64,000 bases of DNA, from positions 1,870,001-1,934,000 of the forward strand of contig NZ_WIQK01000001.1 of NCBI RefSeq assembly GCF_015732155.1, in the 5' to 3' direction. This document shows positions 1 to 9,021 of this stretch, one piece after another. This DNA comes from Pectinatus sottacetonis (GTDB lineage: Bacteria; Bacillota; Negativicutes; Selenomonadales; Selenomonadaceae). Below the pieces are notes generated by a model. The model ran no database searches. It had not been told where the DNA came from and worked only from the letters and a program-made list of their open reading frames with translations. Position 1 is the stretch's first letter. Each line of letters begins with the position of its first letter. The position numbers and the translations under genes were made by a program.

Positions 1-1838
1 TCCCACCGTTTTTTAAAACATTATCGGAGTACGTTGAGAGCGGCAATGCAGCTTTTGACTGCCCGGGCCATCAGGGGGGCCAGTTCTTTCGAAAACATCC
101 TGCCGGAAGATATCTTTATGATTTCTTTGGGGAAAATATTTTTCGCTCAGACATCTGCAATGCAGATGTAAAACTTGGTGATCTCTTAATACATGAAGGG
201 CCTGCCGCTAAAGCACAGAAACACGCGGCTAAAGTTTTTAATGCCGATAAAACTTATTTTATTCTTAACGGCACTTCTACTGCTAATAAAGTGGTCACTA
301 ATGCTCTCTTATCGCCAGGCGATCTCGTATTATTTGACCGTAACAACCACAAATCAATACATCAGGGGGCTCTTATCCAAGCCGGAGCACGTCCTGTGTA
401 TCTTGAAACCGCACGTAATCCGTTTGGATTTATCGGCGGCATTGATGACCATTGCTTTGAAGAAGATTATTTGCGAAAATCAATAGCAAAAATCGATCCA
501 GAAAAAGCAAAAGAAAAAAGACCGTTTCGTCTAGCAATTATCCAGCTAGGGACCTATGATGGTACTATTTATAATGCCCGTCAGGTCGTTGACCGAATCG
601 GTTCGTTATGTGATTATATTTTATTTGACTCTGCATGGGTGGGCTATGAACAATTTATTCCTATGATGAAGGATTGTTCACCACTTTTGCTTGAACTAAC
701 AGCTGAAGATCCAGGTATTATTGTTACTCAGTCAGTACACAAACAACAAGCTGGATTTTCACAGGCTTCCCAGATTCACAAAAAGGATAGTCATATAAAG
801 GGGCAAAAAAGATATTGTAATCATAAGAGATTTAATAATGCTTTTATGCTCCATGCTTCGACTAGCCCGTTTTATCCACTTTTTGCCACACTCGATGTTA
901 ATGCAAAAATCCATGAAGGTGCTGCCGGAAACAGACTTTGGATGGACTGTGTAAAAATGGGTATAGAAGCACGTAAGACTATCCTAAAAAACTGTTCTAT
1001 GATGAAACCTTTTATTCCTGCTTATGTCAATGGTAAAAAGTGGGAAAGTTATTCGACAGAAGAAATAGCTAATAACTTGGAATTCTTTAATTTCCTGCCT
1101 GGAGAAAAATGGCATTCATTTGAAGGCTACGGTAAAAATCAATATTTTGTTGATCCCTGCAAATTGATGCTTACAACTCCGGGAATAGATCGTGCAACTG
1201 GAGAATATGAGAACTTTGGGATACCAGCTACTATTCTTGCTAATTATTTGCGGGAAAATGGTGTCATACCAGAAAAATGCGATTTGAATTCTATTTTATT
1301 TCTTTTGACTCCAGCGGAAACTGCCACTAAGTTGCAGAATCTCGTTTCCCAGATAGTGCGCTTTGAATCAGCTGTAAAAAACAATCTGCCACTGCAAAAA
1401 GTGTTGCCATCAATTTATAATAGCAATGCTGACCGTTATAAGAATTATACAATACGGCAGCTTTGTCAGGAAATGCATGATTTTTACAAAAAAAATAATG
1501 TGAAAAATTTGCAAAAAAATCTATTTCGTGAAAAATGTTTTCCTCAATATAATATTAGTCCGCAAGATGCGCAATATGCTCTTATCCGCAACCATGCCGA
1601 ACTGCTTCCTTTAAGTCAGATAAAAGGAAAGACTGCACTTGAAGGTGCATTGCCTTATCCTCCAGGAATTATCTGTGTAGTTCCCGGAGAAATATGGAAT
1701 GATACTGCACAACGCTATTTCCTTACATTGGAAGAAGGTATCAACAGATTCCCAGGATTTGCACCTGAAATCCAAGGCGTTTACTTAAAAGAAGAATCTG
1801 GCAAAATACACGGCTATGGATATGTCCTGAAGGAATAA
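1..1838 (+). CDS. speF: Inducible ornithine decarboxylase, 5' end outside window
   Basis: PLP-dependent decarboxylase making putrescine from ornithine in the cytoplasm. The frame is open from base 3, so 611 residues are visible. By comparison with the E. coli SpeF sequence I remember (about 730 residues), roughly the first 107 residues lie left of the window. Visible landmarks are the fold-type I aminotransferase core, the SVHKQQAG motif with the Schiff-base lysine encoded at 741-743, and the C-terminal group III decarboxylase domain with PPGI and FAPEIQGVY. The next gene is a PotE antiporter 36 nt downstream, which fixes the substrate as ornithine rather than lysine or arginine. An ATG at 291 is internal, not the start. 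The close resemblance to the enterobacterial protein is notable for a Firmicute. Confidence 0.93.
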   Translation, partial: PPFFKTLSEYVESGNAAFDCPGHQGGQFFRKHPAGRYLYDFFGENIFRSDICNADVKLGDLLIHEGPAAKAQKHAAKVFNADKTYFILNGTSTANKVVTNALLSPGDLVLFDRNNHKSIHQGALIQAGARPVYLETARNPFGFIGGIDDHCFEEDYLRKSIAKIDPEKAKEKRPFRLAIIQLGTYDGTIYNARQVVDRIGSLCDYILFDSAWVGYEQFIPMMKDCSPLLLELTAEDPGIIVTQSVHKQQAGFSQASQIHKKDSHIKGQKRYCNHKRFNNAFMLHASTSPFYPLFATLDVNAKIHEGAAGNRLWMDCVKMGIEARKTILKNCSMMKPFIPAYVNGKKWESYSTEEIANNLEFFNFLPGEKWHSFEGYGKNQYFVDPCKLMLTTPGIDRATGEYENFGIPATILANYLRENGVIPEKCDLNSILFLLTPAETATKLQNLVSQIVRFESAVKNNLPLQKVLPSIYNSNADRYKNYTIRQLCQEMHDFYKKNNVKNLQKNLFREKCFPQYNISPQDAQYALIRNHAELLPLSQIKGKTALEGALPYPPGIICVVPGEIWNDTAQRYFLTLEEGINRFPGFAPEIQGVYLKEESGKIHGYGYVLKE

Positions 1839-1874
1839 CGGATAATTATCAGCTATGCGAAAGGACAATATAAT

Positions 1875-3200
1875 ATGACTGAGAAAAAAAATAAAATGAG
1901 TGTATTGCAGTTAACATTCCTTACTGCTATCAATATGATGGGGTCAGGTATCATTATGCTCCCTACCAAGCTTGCTGAAGTAGGTACTATTTCCATTATT
2001 TCCTGGCTGGTGACAGCAACTGGTTCTATGGCGCTGGCTTTTGCCTTTGCTAAATGTGGAATGTTCAGCAAAAAATCCGGCGGCATGGGAGGATATGCTG
2101 AATATACTTTTGGCAAGGCCGGCAATTTCATGGCCAATTACACTTATGGTGTTTCTCTTATCATTGCTAATACAGCTATTGCTATTTCAGCTGTAGGCTA
2201 TGGCTGTGAATTCTGTGGTGTAAAGTTATCCCCGTTTATGATTGCCATATGGACTATTTTTACTTTGTGGCTGGCGACTGTACTTAATTTTGGCGGTGCC
2301 AGAATTACTGGGAAGATAAGTTCCTTTACTATTCTGGGAGTTATTATTCCAGTGCTGGGCCTAAGTATTCTAGGTTGGTTCTGGTTCAGTAAAACACTTT
2401 ACATCAATTCATGGAACCCACATGATTTTCCAGTATTTGATGCTATAGGTAAGTCGATTTCTATGACGTTATGGGCATTTTTAGGTTTAGAATCTGCATG
2501 TGCCAATACTGATGCTGTAGAAAATCCAGAAAAAAATATTCCTATTGCCGTTCTTGGCGGTACATTGGGGGCGGCAGTTATTTATATTGTTTCTACCAAT
2601 GTAATGGCCGGAATAGTTCCTAATGCCAGCCTGGCAAATTCAACAGCTCCCTTTGGTCTGGTGTTTGCTTCAATGTTTGGTACTACCATAGGCAAAATAG
2701 TAATGGGGATGATGGTTATATCCTGTTTTGGTTCGTTGCTTGGCTGGCAGTTCACTATTGCCCAGGTATTTAAAAGTTCGGCTGAGGAAGGATATTTTCC
2801 GAAAATTTTTAAAAAAATTACTTCAGCAGAAGTTCCTTTAGTAGGGATGGTTATAATTACAGGATTACAGACTCTTTTGGCTTTGATGACAATTAGTCCA
2901 TCATTGACTAAACAATTTAATATTCTTGTAGACTTAGCGGTTGTTACTAATATTATTCCCTACTTATTGTCAATGGCTTCATTAGCCATTATACAATATT
3001 CTGCCGGTATTTATGGGAAAAAAGCCAAAATTACTAATAGTGTTGCCCTTGTTGGATCAATTTACAGTCTATATGCACTTTATGCCTGTGGAGTGACAGC
3101 TATGACCTATGGAGCTATTTTAACTTTTGCTGGCTGGACTTTTTATGGCTTTGTATCCAAGAAGTTTTACAAACAAGAACCGTTGAAAACTGTAAAATAA
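1875..3200 (+). CDS. potE: Putrescine:ornithine antiporter PotE
   Basis: APC-superfamily exchanger of the inner membrane that takes up ornithine and exports putrescine, completing an acid-resistance and energy cycle with the upstream decarboxylase. It has 441 residues with about 12 hydrophobic segments. The N-terminal substrate-binding helix reads NMMGSGIIMLPTK (GSG at residues 23-25), and the WAFLGLESACANTD stretch is also typical of PotE. Long strings match the E. coli PotE sequence I remember almost exactly. It starts at ATG 1875, 36 nt after the speF stop, so the two form an operon. The only odd feature is the high similarity to a proteobacterial protein, which suggests transfer of the pair or strong conservation. 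Confidence 0.93.
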   Translation: MTEKKNKMSVLQLTFLTAINMMGSGIIMLPTKLAEVGTISIISWLVTATGSMALAFAFAKCGMFSKKSGGMGGYAEYTFGKAGNFMANYTYGVSLIIANTAIAISAVGYGCEFCGVKLSPFMIAIWTIFTLWLATVLNFGGARITGKISSFTILGVIIPVLGLSILGWFWFSKTLYINSWNPHDFPVFDAIGKSISMTLWAFLGLESACANTDAVENPEKNIPIAVLGGTLGAAVIYIVSTNVMAGIVPNASLANSTAPFGLVFASMFGTTIGKIVMGMMVISCFGSLLGWQFTIAQVFKSSAEEGYFPKIFKKITSAEVPLVGMVIITGLQTLLALMTISPSLTKQFNILVDLAVVTNIIPYLLSMASLAIIQYSAGIYGKKAKITNSVALVGSIYSLYALYACGVTAMTYGAILTFAGWTFYGFVSKKFYKQEPLKTVK

Positions 3201-3410
3201 TTTTTTACCTTTGTTTATGGTAATCAACAGTTGGATATAAAATCTGACATTTCCTTTGTTGATTATTATTGACTGACTATTGTAATATTTCTATATCTAT
3301 TAAGCAGTGGATAAGAAATAGTCAGTATAAAGTTTATATTTTAGACGGATATGAATTTGCAATATAAACTTACTTATGAATGAAATTTACTCTCCTAAGT
3401 CAGAAATATA

Positions 3411-3450
3411 AAAAAGACGATTTTTGTGCGTATACAAAAATCGTCTTTTT
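3411..3450. terminator. Bidirectional intrinsic terminator after speF-potE
   Basis: A perfect 17-bp inverted repeat (arms 3411-3427 and 3434-3450) with a 6-nt loop, A-rich on the left and T-rich on the right, so it can stop transcription in both directions. Confidence 0.8.
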
Positions 3451-3631
3451 ATATTTAGAATATGATAAAATGAATATGGTATTCTGTCCGTCTTTCTAAG
3501 AACGGGCAAATAAACCATTTGCATATTATTAATGAAAAAAATTATATATTTTTATAATTTTTTTATAATTTATATACATGGTGAATTACCATCAGGCAAT
3601 ATTGAAAAATGTATTTACAATATAAAAAACA

Positions 3632-3659
3632 TTGACAATATGAAAAAAAATATTATAAT
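3632..3659 (+). promoter_or_regulatory. Sigma-70-type promoter
   Basis: TTGACA at 3632-3637 and TATAAT at 3654-3659 with a 16-nt spacer, both matching consensus. It points at the small reading frame that begins at 3707; no other plus-strand gene lies downstream before the convergent gene at 3852. Confidence 0.5.
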
Positions 3660-3706
3660 TTCATTAATACCATGAATAGAGAATTTTATTAGGGAGGCTG
3701 ATAAAA

Positions 3707-3832
3707 GTGAATTTTTTTTATATTTATCTGCAGTTGAAAAAGATAAATCTTGTAAATAGAACAAATAGTTCATTAAAAATAAAATTTATTAATTACGGAG
3801 TATATGTTTATCTTAATCAGAGGTATAATTGA
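3707..3832 (+). CDS. Possible small protein, 41 residues
   Basis: A GTG-started frame preceded by AGGGAGG (3691-3697) at normal spacing and by a consensus-like promoter at 3632-3659. The product is basic and rich in Tyr, Asn and Lys, with no clear membrane segment or known domain. I do not recognise it. It may instead mark an untranslated small RNA. Its support is the combination of promoter, ribosome-binding site and stop codon, not similarity. Confidence 0.3.
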   Translation: MNFFYIYLQLKKINLVNRTNSSLKIKFINYGVYVYLNQRYN

Positions 3833-3851
3833 CGATATAATATGGTGAGTT

Positions 3852-4610
3852 TTAGAGTGTTTTTTGCTTGGAATAATTCATTTCAGTAAGATATGGCCAG
3901 TATTTTTTAGGCATAAACGAACGTTGGAGAGCGGGATTAGTTCTTTCCTTTATTGCAATATGACAATAATAACGGTACCATATGCTGCGAAATTCCTCTT
4001 CGTTTTGGCTGTATTTTATATTTCTTTCTGGTTCGGTAACATCGGCAATTACTACGTTTTGTTTATCATAGTATGCTGCTATATGCCGGTGCAGGTCATG
4101 TATTGCCCATCTTTCATTAGGCATTCTGTTGGTAAAATGTCCTGCTAGTAGTGGAACAATATTGTAATCAGGATGTATATTGGCATACATCATTCCCTCT
4201 TCAAGTTCATTGAAGCGGATGAGGCCCAGCATGCGATGACGTTCATTACTGGTTTTTAATGACCAGTGTTCGACTTGTTGTATCCAGGGATCATATTTTT
4301 GCTGGGCAAAAGTTTTTTTATAGCGGAAAGCACAGCATATGTAATAAAAAAGAATCATTTCCCGCTCAGGTTGTTCAGCCATAAATGCATAATATAGGAT
4401 ATGAGTAGCACGGGCACCGCATTGCTGGTATAGTGATTTAAGAACTTTTTCTGAATGAGCGGTATTTAAAGAAATATTTTTTTCATTTCCGAATAATGTT
4501 GGTCCGGCAGATAAGTTTTCTATTTTTTCGACATGGCTTGTGCCGTCGTGATATGCTTGATAAATAACCGATAAAAAACCTAAGAAAGAGCCATCATATT
4601 GATAATGCAA
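3852..4610 (-). CDS. TIGR03915-family putative DNA repair protein
   Basis: A 252-residue protein of the family always found beside a radical-SAM DNA-repair/modification protein; the biochemical role is unknown. It resembles the family in its N-terminal YQYDGSFLGFLS and its C-terminal MPKKYWPYLTEM. In about half the family this partner is fused to a uracil-DNA-glycosylase-like domain; here the protein is short and stands alone. It starts 3 nt after the radical-SAM gene stop, so the two are certainly co-transcribed. Family assignment is from recall of sequence features, function from gene context. Confidence 0.75.
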   Translation of the reverse strand: MHYQYDGSFLGFLSVIYQAYHDGTSHVEKIENLSAGPTLFGNEKNISLNTAHSEKVLKSLYQQCGARATHILYYAFMAEQPEREMILFYYICCAFRYKKTFAQQKYDPWIQQVEHWSLKTSNERHRMLGLIRFNELEEGMMYANIHPDYNIVPLLAGHFTNRMPNERWAIHDLHRHIAAYYDKQNVVIADVTEPERNIKYSQNEEEFRSIWYRYYCHIAIKERTNPALQRSFMPKKYWPYLTEMNYSKQKTL

Positions 4611-4613
4611 AAT

Positions 4614-5870
4614 TTATACCTGCCCTTCAAAAAGACTGAATTGTTCAAATAATGATTGGCGTTTTTTTGATATTAGTATTTCCCGTATAAGCATAGGGTC
4701 CTGAAAACCTGCTCCATAGTATTTTCCCCGGCAGGTTATAAAATGGCGAGCTCTTTTCCATACAATGCCAATATTTTTTAATTCTTCATATGATAGTGAA
4801 GAACTGCGGCGGGCTGATCTTATTCTGAGAGCTGAGCGGACTCCGATACCGGGAATCCTTAAAAGAAGCTCGTAAGGAACAGTGTTTATTTCCAGAGGGA
4901 AAATATTCCAATTACGCAAAGCCCAGTTCGTTTTGGGATCAAGCTGAAGATCAAAATTGGGATTTTGTTCAGTCAGGATCTCATCGGCAGAAAAATGATA
5001 ATAACGCAGCAGCCAGTCTGCCTGATAAAGCCTGTTTTCACGTAGTAAAGGCGGTTGAGCCAGTGTAGGCAGGTTTTTCCCTTGCATAACAGGGACGTAA
5101 GCTGAATAATATATTCTTTTTAGGGAAACTTTTTTATAAAGGCTTTCGCTGAGTTTTAATATATGTCTATCATTTTCATTACTGGCACCAACGATCATCT
5201 GAGTGGTCTGTCCGGCAGGAATAAAGGAAGTTTTGTATTTCATTAAGTGTTTTTCTGCATTGTGCTGGACTAATTTAGTATGGATGAATTGCATTGGTTT
5301 AATGATAGCAGCTTTTGTTTTTTGTGGAGCCAGTAATTTTAAAGCTTGTTCTGAGGGAAGCTCCATATTGACACTCATGCGATCTACATAACTGCCTAAT
5401 TCATAAATAAGAGCCGGATCTGTGCCGGGAATGCCTTTCATATGTATGTAGCCATTGAAATTTTCTCGTTTTCGCAGTATTTTAGCTGTCTTGATTAATA
5501 ATTCGGTAGTATAATCTGGTGATTTTATAATACCAGAACTGAGAAAAAGACCTTCTATATAATTGCGGCGATAAAATTGTATCGTGATCTCAACAATTTC
5601 TTCTGGAGATAAAAAAGTTCGTTCAATATCATTACTGCGGCGATTGATACAGTATTCACAATTATATATACAGTGGTTGGTCATAAGTATTTTCAGCAGG
5701 GAAATACATCGTCCGTCTGCTGCCCAACTGTGGCATATACCGCTGTATGCACCGTTGCCCAGACCGCCGGGGGTGTTATTCCGCCTTGAACCGCTGGAAG
5801 AGCAGGATACATCGTATTTGGCGGCATCGGCAAGAATACTGATTTTTTTCATTATATCCATATTTGTCAC
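4614..5870 (-). CDS. Putative DNA modification/repair radical SAM protein (TIGR03916 family)
   Basis: A 418-residue radical SAM enzyme. The cluster motif C67-x3-C71-x2-C74 (NHCIYNCEYC) is intact. A helix-hairpin-helix of the type RIPGIGVRSALRIRSAR sits near residues 345-365, which suggests DNA contact. The family is known to occur paired with TIGR03915 and often with a uracil-DNA-glycosylase-like region, pointing to base repair or modification, but the reaction has not been established. It is first in a two-gene minus-strand operon with the gene at 3852-4610. The start ATG at 5870 is the first in frame; an internal ATG four codons later is also possible. Confidence 0.85.
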   Translation of the reverse strand: MTNMDIMKKISILADAAKYDVSCSSSGSRRNNTPGGLGNGAYSGICHSWAADGRCISLLKILMTNHCIYNCEYCINRRSNDIERTFLSPEEIVEITIQFYRRNYIEGLFLSSGIIKSPDYTTELLIKTAKILRKRENFNGYIHMKGIPGTDPALIYELGSYVDRMSVNMELPSEQALKLLAPQKTKAAIIKPMQFIHTKLVQHNAEKHLMKYKTSFIPAGQTTQMIVGASNENDRHILKLSESLYKKVSLKRIYYSAYVPVMQGKNLPTLAQPPLLRENRLYQADWLLRYYHFSADEILTEQNPNFDLQLDPKTNWALRNWNIFPLEINTVPYELLLRIPGIGVRSALRIRSARRSSSLSYEELKNIGIVWKRARHFITCRGKYYGAGFQDPMLIREILISKKRQSLFEQFSLFEGQV

Positions 5871-6049
5871 CTGGAAACATAATAATGAGATGTTAATGCT
5901 CTTATTGGTTAAAAGCGTTAATTTAAGATAAATAAATTATATCATTTTAGTTAAGAATTGTAAATAAAATAATAAAGTTTACTGAACTTATAGCACTTTT
6001 TTTTATAATATGGGATAATATGAATATATGAAAAAAAGGAGTAAATTTT

Positions 6050-6403
6050 ATGTTAAAAGTAGTATTTCATATTAATGAACTGAATAAATGGGAAATGACT
6101 TTAGGAAATATAAAAAACTTGTTTAAAGATGCTGGACAGGAAAAATCCCAGGTTAGTCTGGTCGCTAACGGTGAAGCGGTAAGAATTATAACTATGGCGA
6201 AAAAAGATAAAGCAGCAAGTGCTATATTGTATGATATAAAAATTTTATCTAGCAAAAATGTTAAAATGTTTTTTTGTCATAATGCCTTACGGGGAAACGA
6301 TATAGAAACTTCAATTGTGCCTGAATATATAGAAGTAGTACCAGCCGGTATTACAAAGCTGATTTATTTGCAGCAAAATGGTTGTGCTTATATAAAACCA
6401 TAG
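6050..6403 (+). CDS. DsrE/DsrF-like family protein
   Basis: A 117-residue cytoplasmic protein with the alpha/beta pattern of the DsrE-like fold (COG1416 type). It has VVFHINELNKWEMTLGNIKNLF at the N-terminus and a central VKMFFCHNALRG, with Cys85 at the position often occupied by the active cysteine. These proteins are linked to sulfur transfer, but many have no known role. AAAAGGAG precedes the ATG. It stands alone, divergent from the radical-SAM operon and upstream of ktrA. Confidence 0.65.
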   Translation: MLKVVFHINELNKWEMTLGNIKNLFKDAGQEKSQVSLVANGEAVRIITMAKKDKAASAILYDIKILSSKNVKMFFCHNALRGNDIETSIVPEYIEVVPAGITKLIYLQQNGCAYIKP

Positions 6404-6532
6404 TAATATTGGATAGTAAAAGTTATAAATAATAGAAAAGTAAGGTAGATTATTTTCTTGCAATCGATTAATTTTTTAGTTATCATTTATAAATAGAAGT
6501 TTTGTCATGAAGAATATTTACGAGGTGTTAGT

Positions 6533-7201
6533 GTGAAGCTGAAAAGCGATGATAAACAATTTGCTGTTATCGGATTAGGCCGGTTTGGGTCTAATATGGC
6601 AGTATCACTTTATAAGATGGGTTATGATGTTTTAGCTATTGATAAAAATATGAAAAAGGTACAGGATTTCAGCAATGAATTTACTCATGTGGTACAGGCT
6701 GACTCAACAGATGAGAATGCCCTGCGTGAATTGGGAATATTAAATTTTGATGTGGTTGTAGTGGCGATAGGGGAAGATGTAGAAGCCAATATAATGACTA
6801 CACTGCAGCTAAAAGAAATAGGGGTTAAATATATAGTTTCTATGGCCAGGAATCCATTACAGATAAAAGTCTTGGAAAAAATAGGAGCGGACAGAGTAGT
6901 GGCACCGGAGCGTGATATGGCACAGCGTGTAGCTTATAATCTGGCTTCAACTAATGTAATGGATTATATAGAACTTTCTGATGAATTTAGTATTGCAGAA
7001 TTGACAGTGCCAAAGGCATTTGTTGATAAGACTTTGGTTGAGTCTAATGTAAGGGCAAAATATAATATAAATGTAGTGGCAATAAAACGAGGAGAACAAC
7101 TTATTATTTCTCCTCTGCCAACGGAGAAAATGCATGAGAATGATGTAGTGGTAGTAGTTGGTGATAATGAAAACATTAATGGATTAGAAAAACTTAAATA
7201 G
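6533..7201 (+). CDS. ktrA: Potassium channel/uptake regulatory subunit KtrA (TrkA family)
   Basis: Cytoplasmic RCK-domain gating ring of the Ktr potassium system, 222 residues. The Rossmann motif GLGRFG (residues 14-19) and Asp37 at the end of strand 2 form the nucleotide site; the RCK_C domain follows from about residue 135. It uses a GTG start preceded by GAGG. Its membrane partner is encoded nearby (7300-8655) but on the opposite strand, so the two subunits are not co-transcribed. A shared bidirectional terminator separates them. Confidence 0.9.
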   Translation: MKLKSDDKQFAVIGLGRFGSNMAVSLYKMGYDVLAIDKNMKKVQDFSNEFTHVVQADSTDENALRELGILNFDVVVVAIGEDVEANIMTTLQLKEIGVKYIVSMARNPLQIKVLEKIGADRVVAPERDMAQRVAYNLASTNVMDYIELSDEFSIAELTVPKAFVDKTLVESNVRAKYNINVVAIKRGEQLIISPLPTEKMHENDVVVVVGDNENINGLEKLK

Positions 7202-7253
7202 ATAATATTTTTATGACTTCAGAATATTTATGGGTGAAGCCGCGTAATAAAAC

Positions 7254-7300
7254 AAAAAAAGTGCTGTACAGAATGGATTATATCTGTACAGCACTTTTTT
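7254..7300. terminator. Bidirectional terminator between ktrA and ktrB
   Basis: Inverted repeat GTGCTGTACAGA (7261-7272) and complement (7283-7294) with a 10-nt loop, flanked by A7 on the left and T7 on the right. It serves both convergent genes. Confidence 0.85.
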
Positions 7301-8655
7301 TAGCCGATACTTATTTTTCCGAAAGGATGGTGCACGCGGGTCTTTTTCCTTTTTAATGCTAGTGACAGGGTGAAGGTAGAAGCACCAACTCTGCCAATGA
7401 GCATGATAACCATGAGGACGACCTTGCCGCTGTTTGATAATTCTGGTGTAATTCCCGTGGAGAGGCCAACAGTAGCAAAAGCAGATACGACTTCAAAAAG
7501 TATTTTTATAAAGGCAAAATGTTCAGTGATACAGAGATACATTGTGGCAGTTACAACAAATGCAGATGATACAAAAAACAGAGCCAAAGCTTTCATAATA
7601 AGATCAGATTCGAGGCGGCGCTGAAAAATGACAAGATCTTCTCGGCCACGCATTATGTTGAGGATGGAGGAAAAAATAACAGCAAAAGTAGTTGTTTTTA
7701 TACCACCGGCCGTTGAACCGGGTGAACCACCGATAAACATTAAAATTATTATTAAAAATAAAGTGGCATTTCCCAGTGAACCAATATTAAGCAGAGTAAA
7801 ACCAGCAGTACGCGGCGTAACTGCTAAATAGAATGATGCCATAATTTTATTCAATGGATTCAATGCACCAATAGTGGACCCATTGTTATATTCTAAGATA
7901 AAAATAAATACAGTACCCACTAATAATAAAATGGCAGTTGTTGATAGAACAACCTTGGTATGCAATGTAAGACGGTAGCGGGTTTTATACCAGAAACGTT
8001 GCTTGAGCTCTTCTATTGTGCCAAACCCGATTCCTCCAATGATTATAAGAGTACATAGAGTAAGTGTTACAATCGGTGAATGGATATATGTGTATATGCC
8101 GGAGCCACCGAAAATGTCAAAACCTGCATTACAAAAAGCTGATATGGAGTGCCAATAGCCAAAATAAATTCCTTTTATGCCAAAATCCTTATAAAAACAG
8201 ACAGCTAAAATTGTTCCGCCAATAAATTCAATGATGAATGTTTCTATTACAATACTTATCAATAGTCTTACAACACCAGCAAAAGTCAATAAATTCAATG
8301 ATTCCTGCATTAGCAGCCTGTTTTTTAGGCGAATCTGACGACCGGCAATAACAGCTATAATCATCGTTATAGTTGTAACGCCCAGACCACCTATCTGGAT
8401 TAATATAATAAGAATTGTCTGGCCAAAATAAGAAAAATAATGGCCAGTATCAACAACAGAAAGACCTGTAACACAAACCGCGGAAGTAGAAGTGAACAGA
8501 GCATTGATAAGAGACAAACTTTGCCCATTTGCTGAAGAAATGGGCAGCATAAGAAAGAGTGTGCCGATGAAAATGACGGAGGCAAAACTTAAAACCAGTA
8601 TTTGATAAGGACTTAAGATACTGGTAGTCAATATTTTTTTACTTGTACGTAACAT
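7300..8655 (-). CDS. ktrB: Potassium uptake membrane subunit KtrB (TrkH/HKT family)
   Basis: Inner-membrane K+ translocating subunit of 451 residues with the repeated membrane-pore-membrane architecture. Filter-like loops are recognisable at STSAVCVTGLSV, SAFCNAGFDIFGG, AVTPRTAGFT and SAFATVGLSTG, each with a conserved glycine. It works with the KtrA ring encoded convergently at 6533-7201. The stop codon lies at the edge of the shared terminator. Upstream on the same strand is a decayed AEC transporter fragment. Confidence 0.92.
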   Translation of the reverse strand: MLRTSKKILTTSILSPYQILVLSFASVIFIGTLFLMLPISSANGQSLSLINALFTSTSAVCVTGLSVVDTGHYFSYFGQTILIILIQIGGLGVTTITMIIAVIAGRQIRLKNRLLMQESLNLLTFAGVVRLLISIVIETFIIEFIGGTILAVCFYKDFGIKGIYFGYWHSISAFCNAGFDIFGGSGIYTYIHSPIVTLTLCTLIIIGGIGFGTIEELKQRFWYKTRYRLTLHTKVVLSTTAILLLVGTVFIFILEYNNGSTIGALNPLNKIMASFYLAVTPRTAGFTLLNIGSLGNATLFLIIILMFIGGSPGSTAGGIKTTTFAVIFSSILNIMRGREDLVIFQRRLESDLIMKALALFFVSSAFVVTATMYLCITEHFAFIKILFEVVSAFATVGLSTGITPELSNSGKVVLMVIMLIGRVGASTFTLSLALKRKKTRVHHPFGKISIG

Positions 8656-8722
8656 AAAAATCTCCAGATATTAATATTATATAAAGAAATGTTATAGGAA
8701 CTATTATATACTAAAATTGCTT

Positions 8723-9021
8723 TTACAAATAGATAAAATAGTAAAATAAAGGAAAAACAATGATAAAAAATGTTAAAGTCATCACCAGAAAAATGCTGAT
8801 GGACATATTTACATTTAGCTTGTAAAGCTGGCTGAGTGCTATAGAATTTATAGTGGCAGGAGCAGCACTGATTAAAATCATTATGTTGATAATCATTTGA
8901 TTGTCAACCAACATTAAAAAGAAAAGTATGTAAGTAGTGGAAGAATGATAAATTTTATAGGTGGCATAATAATATATTCACGTGAATGTGCTGAATGATG
9001 TATGTTATAAAAAAGTATTTT
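8723..9021 (-). pseudogene. Remnant of an AEC-family (auxin efflux carrier) transporter
   Basis: Two adjacent frames together read like the last two transmembrane segments of an AEC carrier. The first is open from about 9021 and contains MPPIKFIILPLLTYF. A shift of one base in a T-run near 8910-8920 moves into a second frame containing ISAAPATINSIALSQLYKLN and a hydrophobic C-terminus ending at 8723. The rest of the gene (normally about 300 residues) is absent. A stop codon and the frameshift mean no functional product. Confidence 0.6.

Larger units (their letters stand above)
3201..3851. other. AT-rich intergenic region with RNA-like dyads
   Basis: No sizeable gene. After potE there are two inverted repeats, TAATCAACA (3221-3229) with its complement at 3258-3266, and ACTGACTATT (3272-3281) with its complement at 3317-3326. 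A strong terminator follows at 3411-3450. Further right are a near-consensus promoter at 3632-3659 and a 41-codon reading frame at 3707-3832, listed separately. Confidence 0.5.

Noticed and set aside
193-486. 97-codon plus-strand ORF at the left edge
   Set aside because: Out of frame within speF, which is open from base 3.
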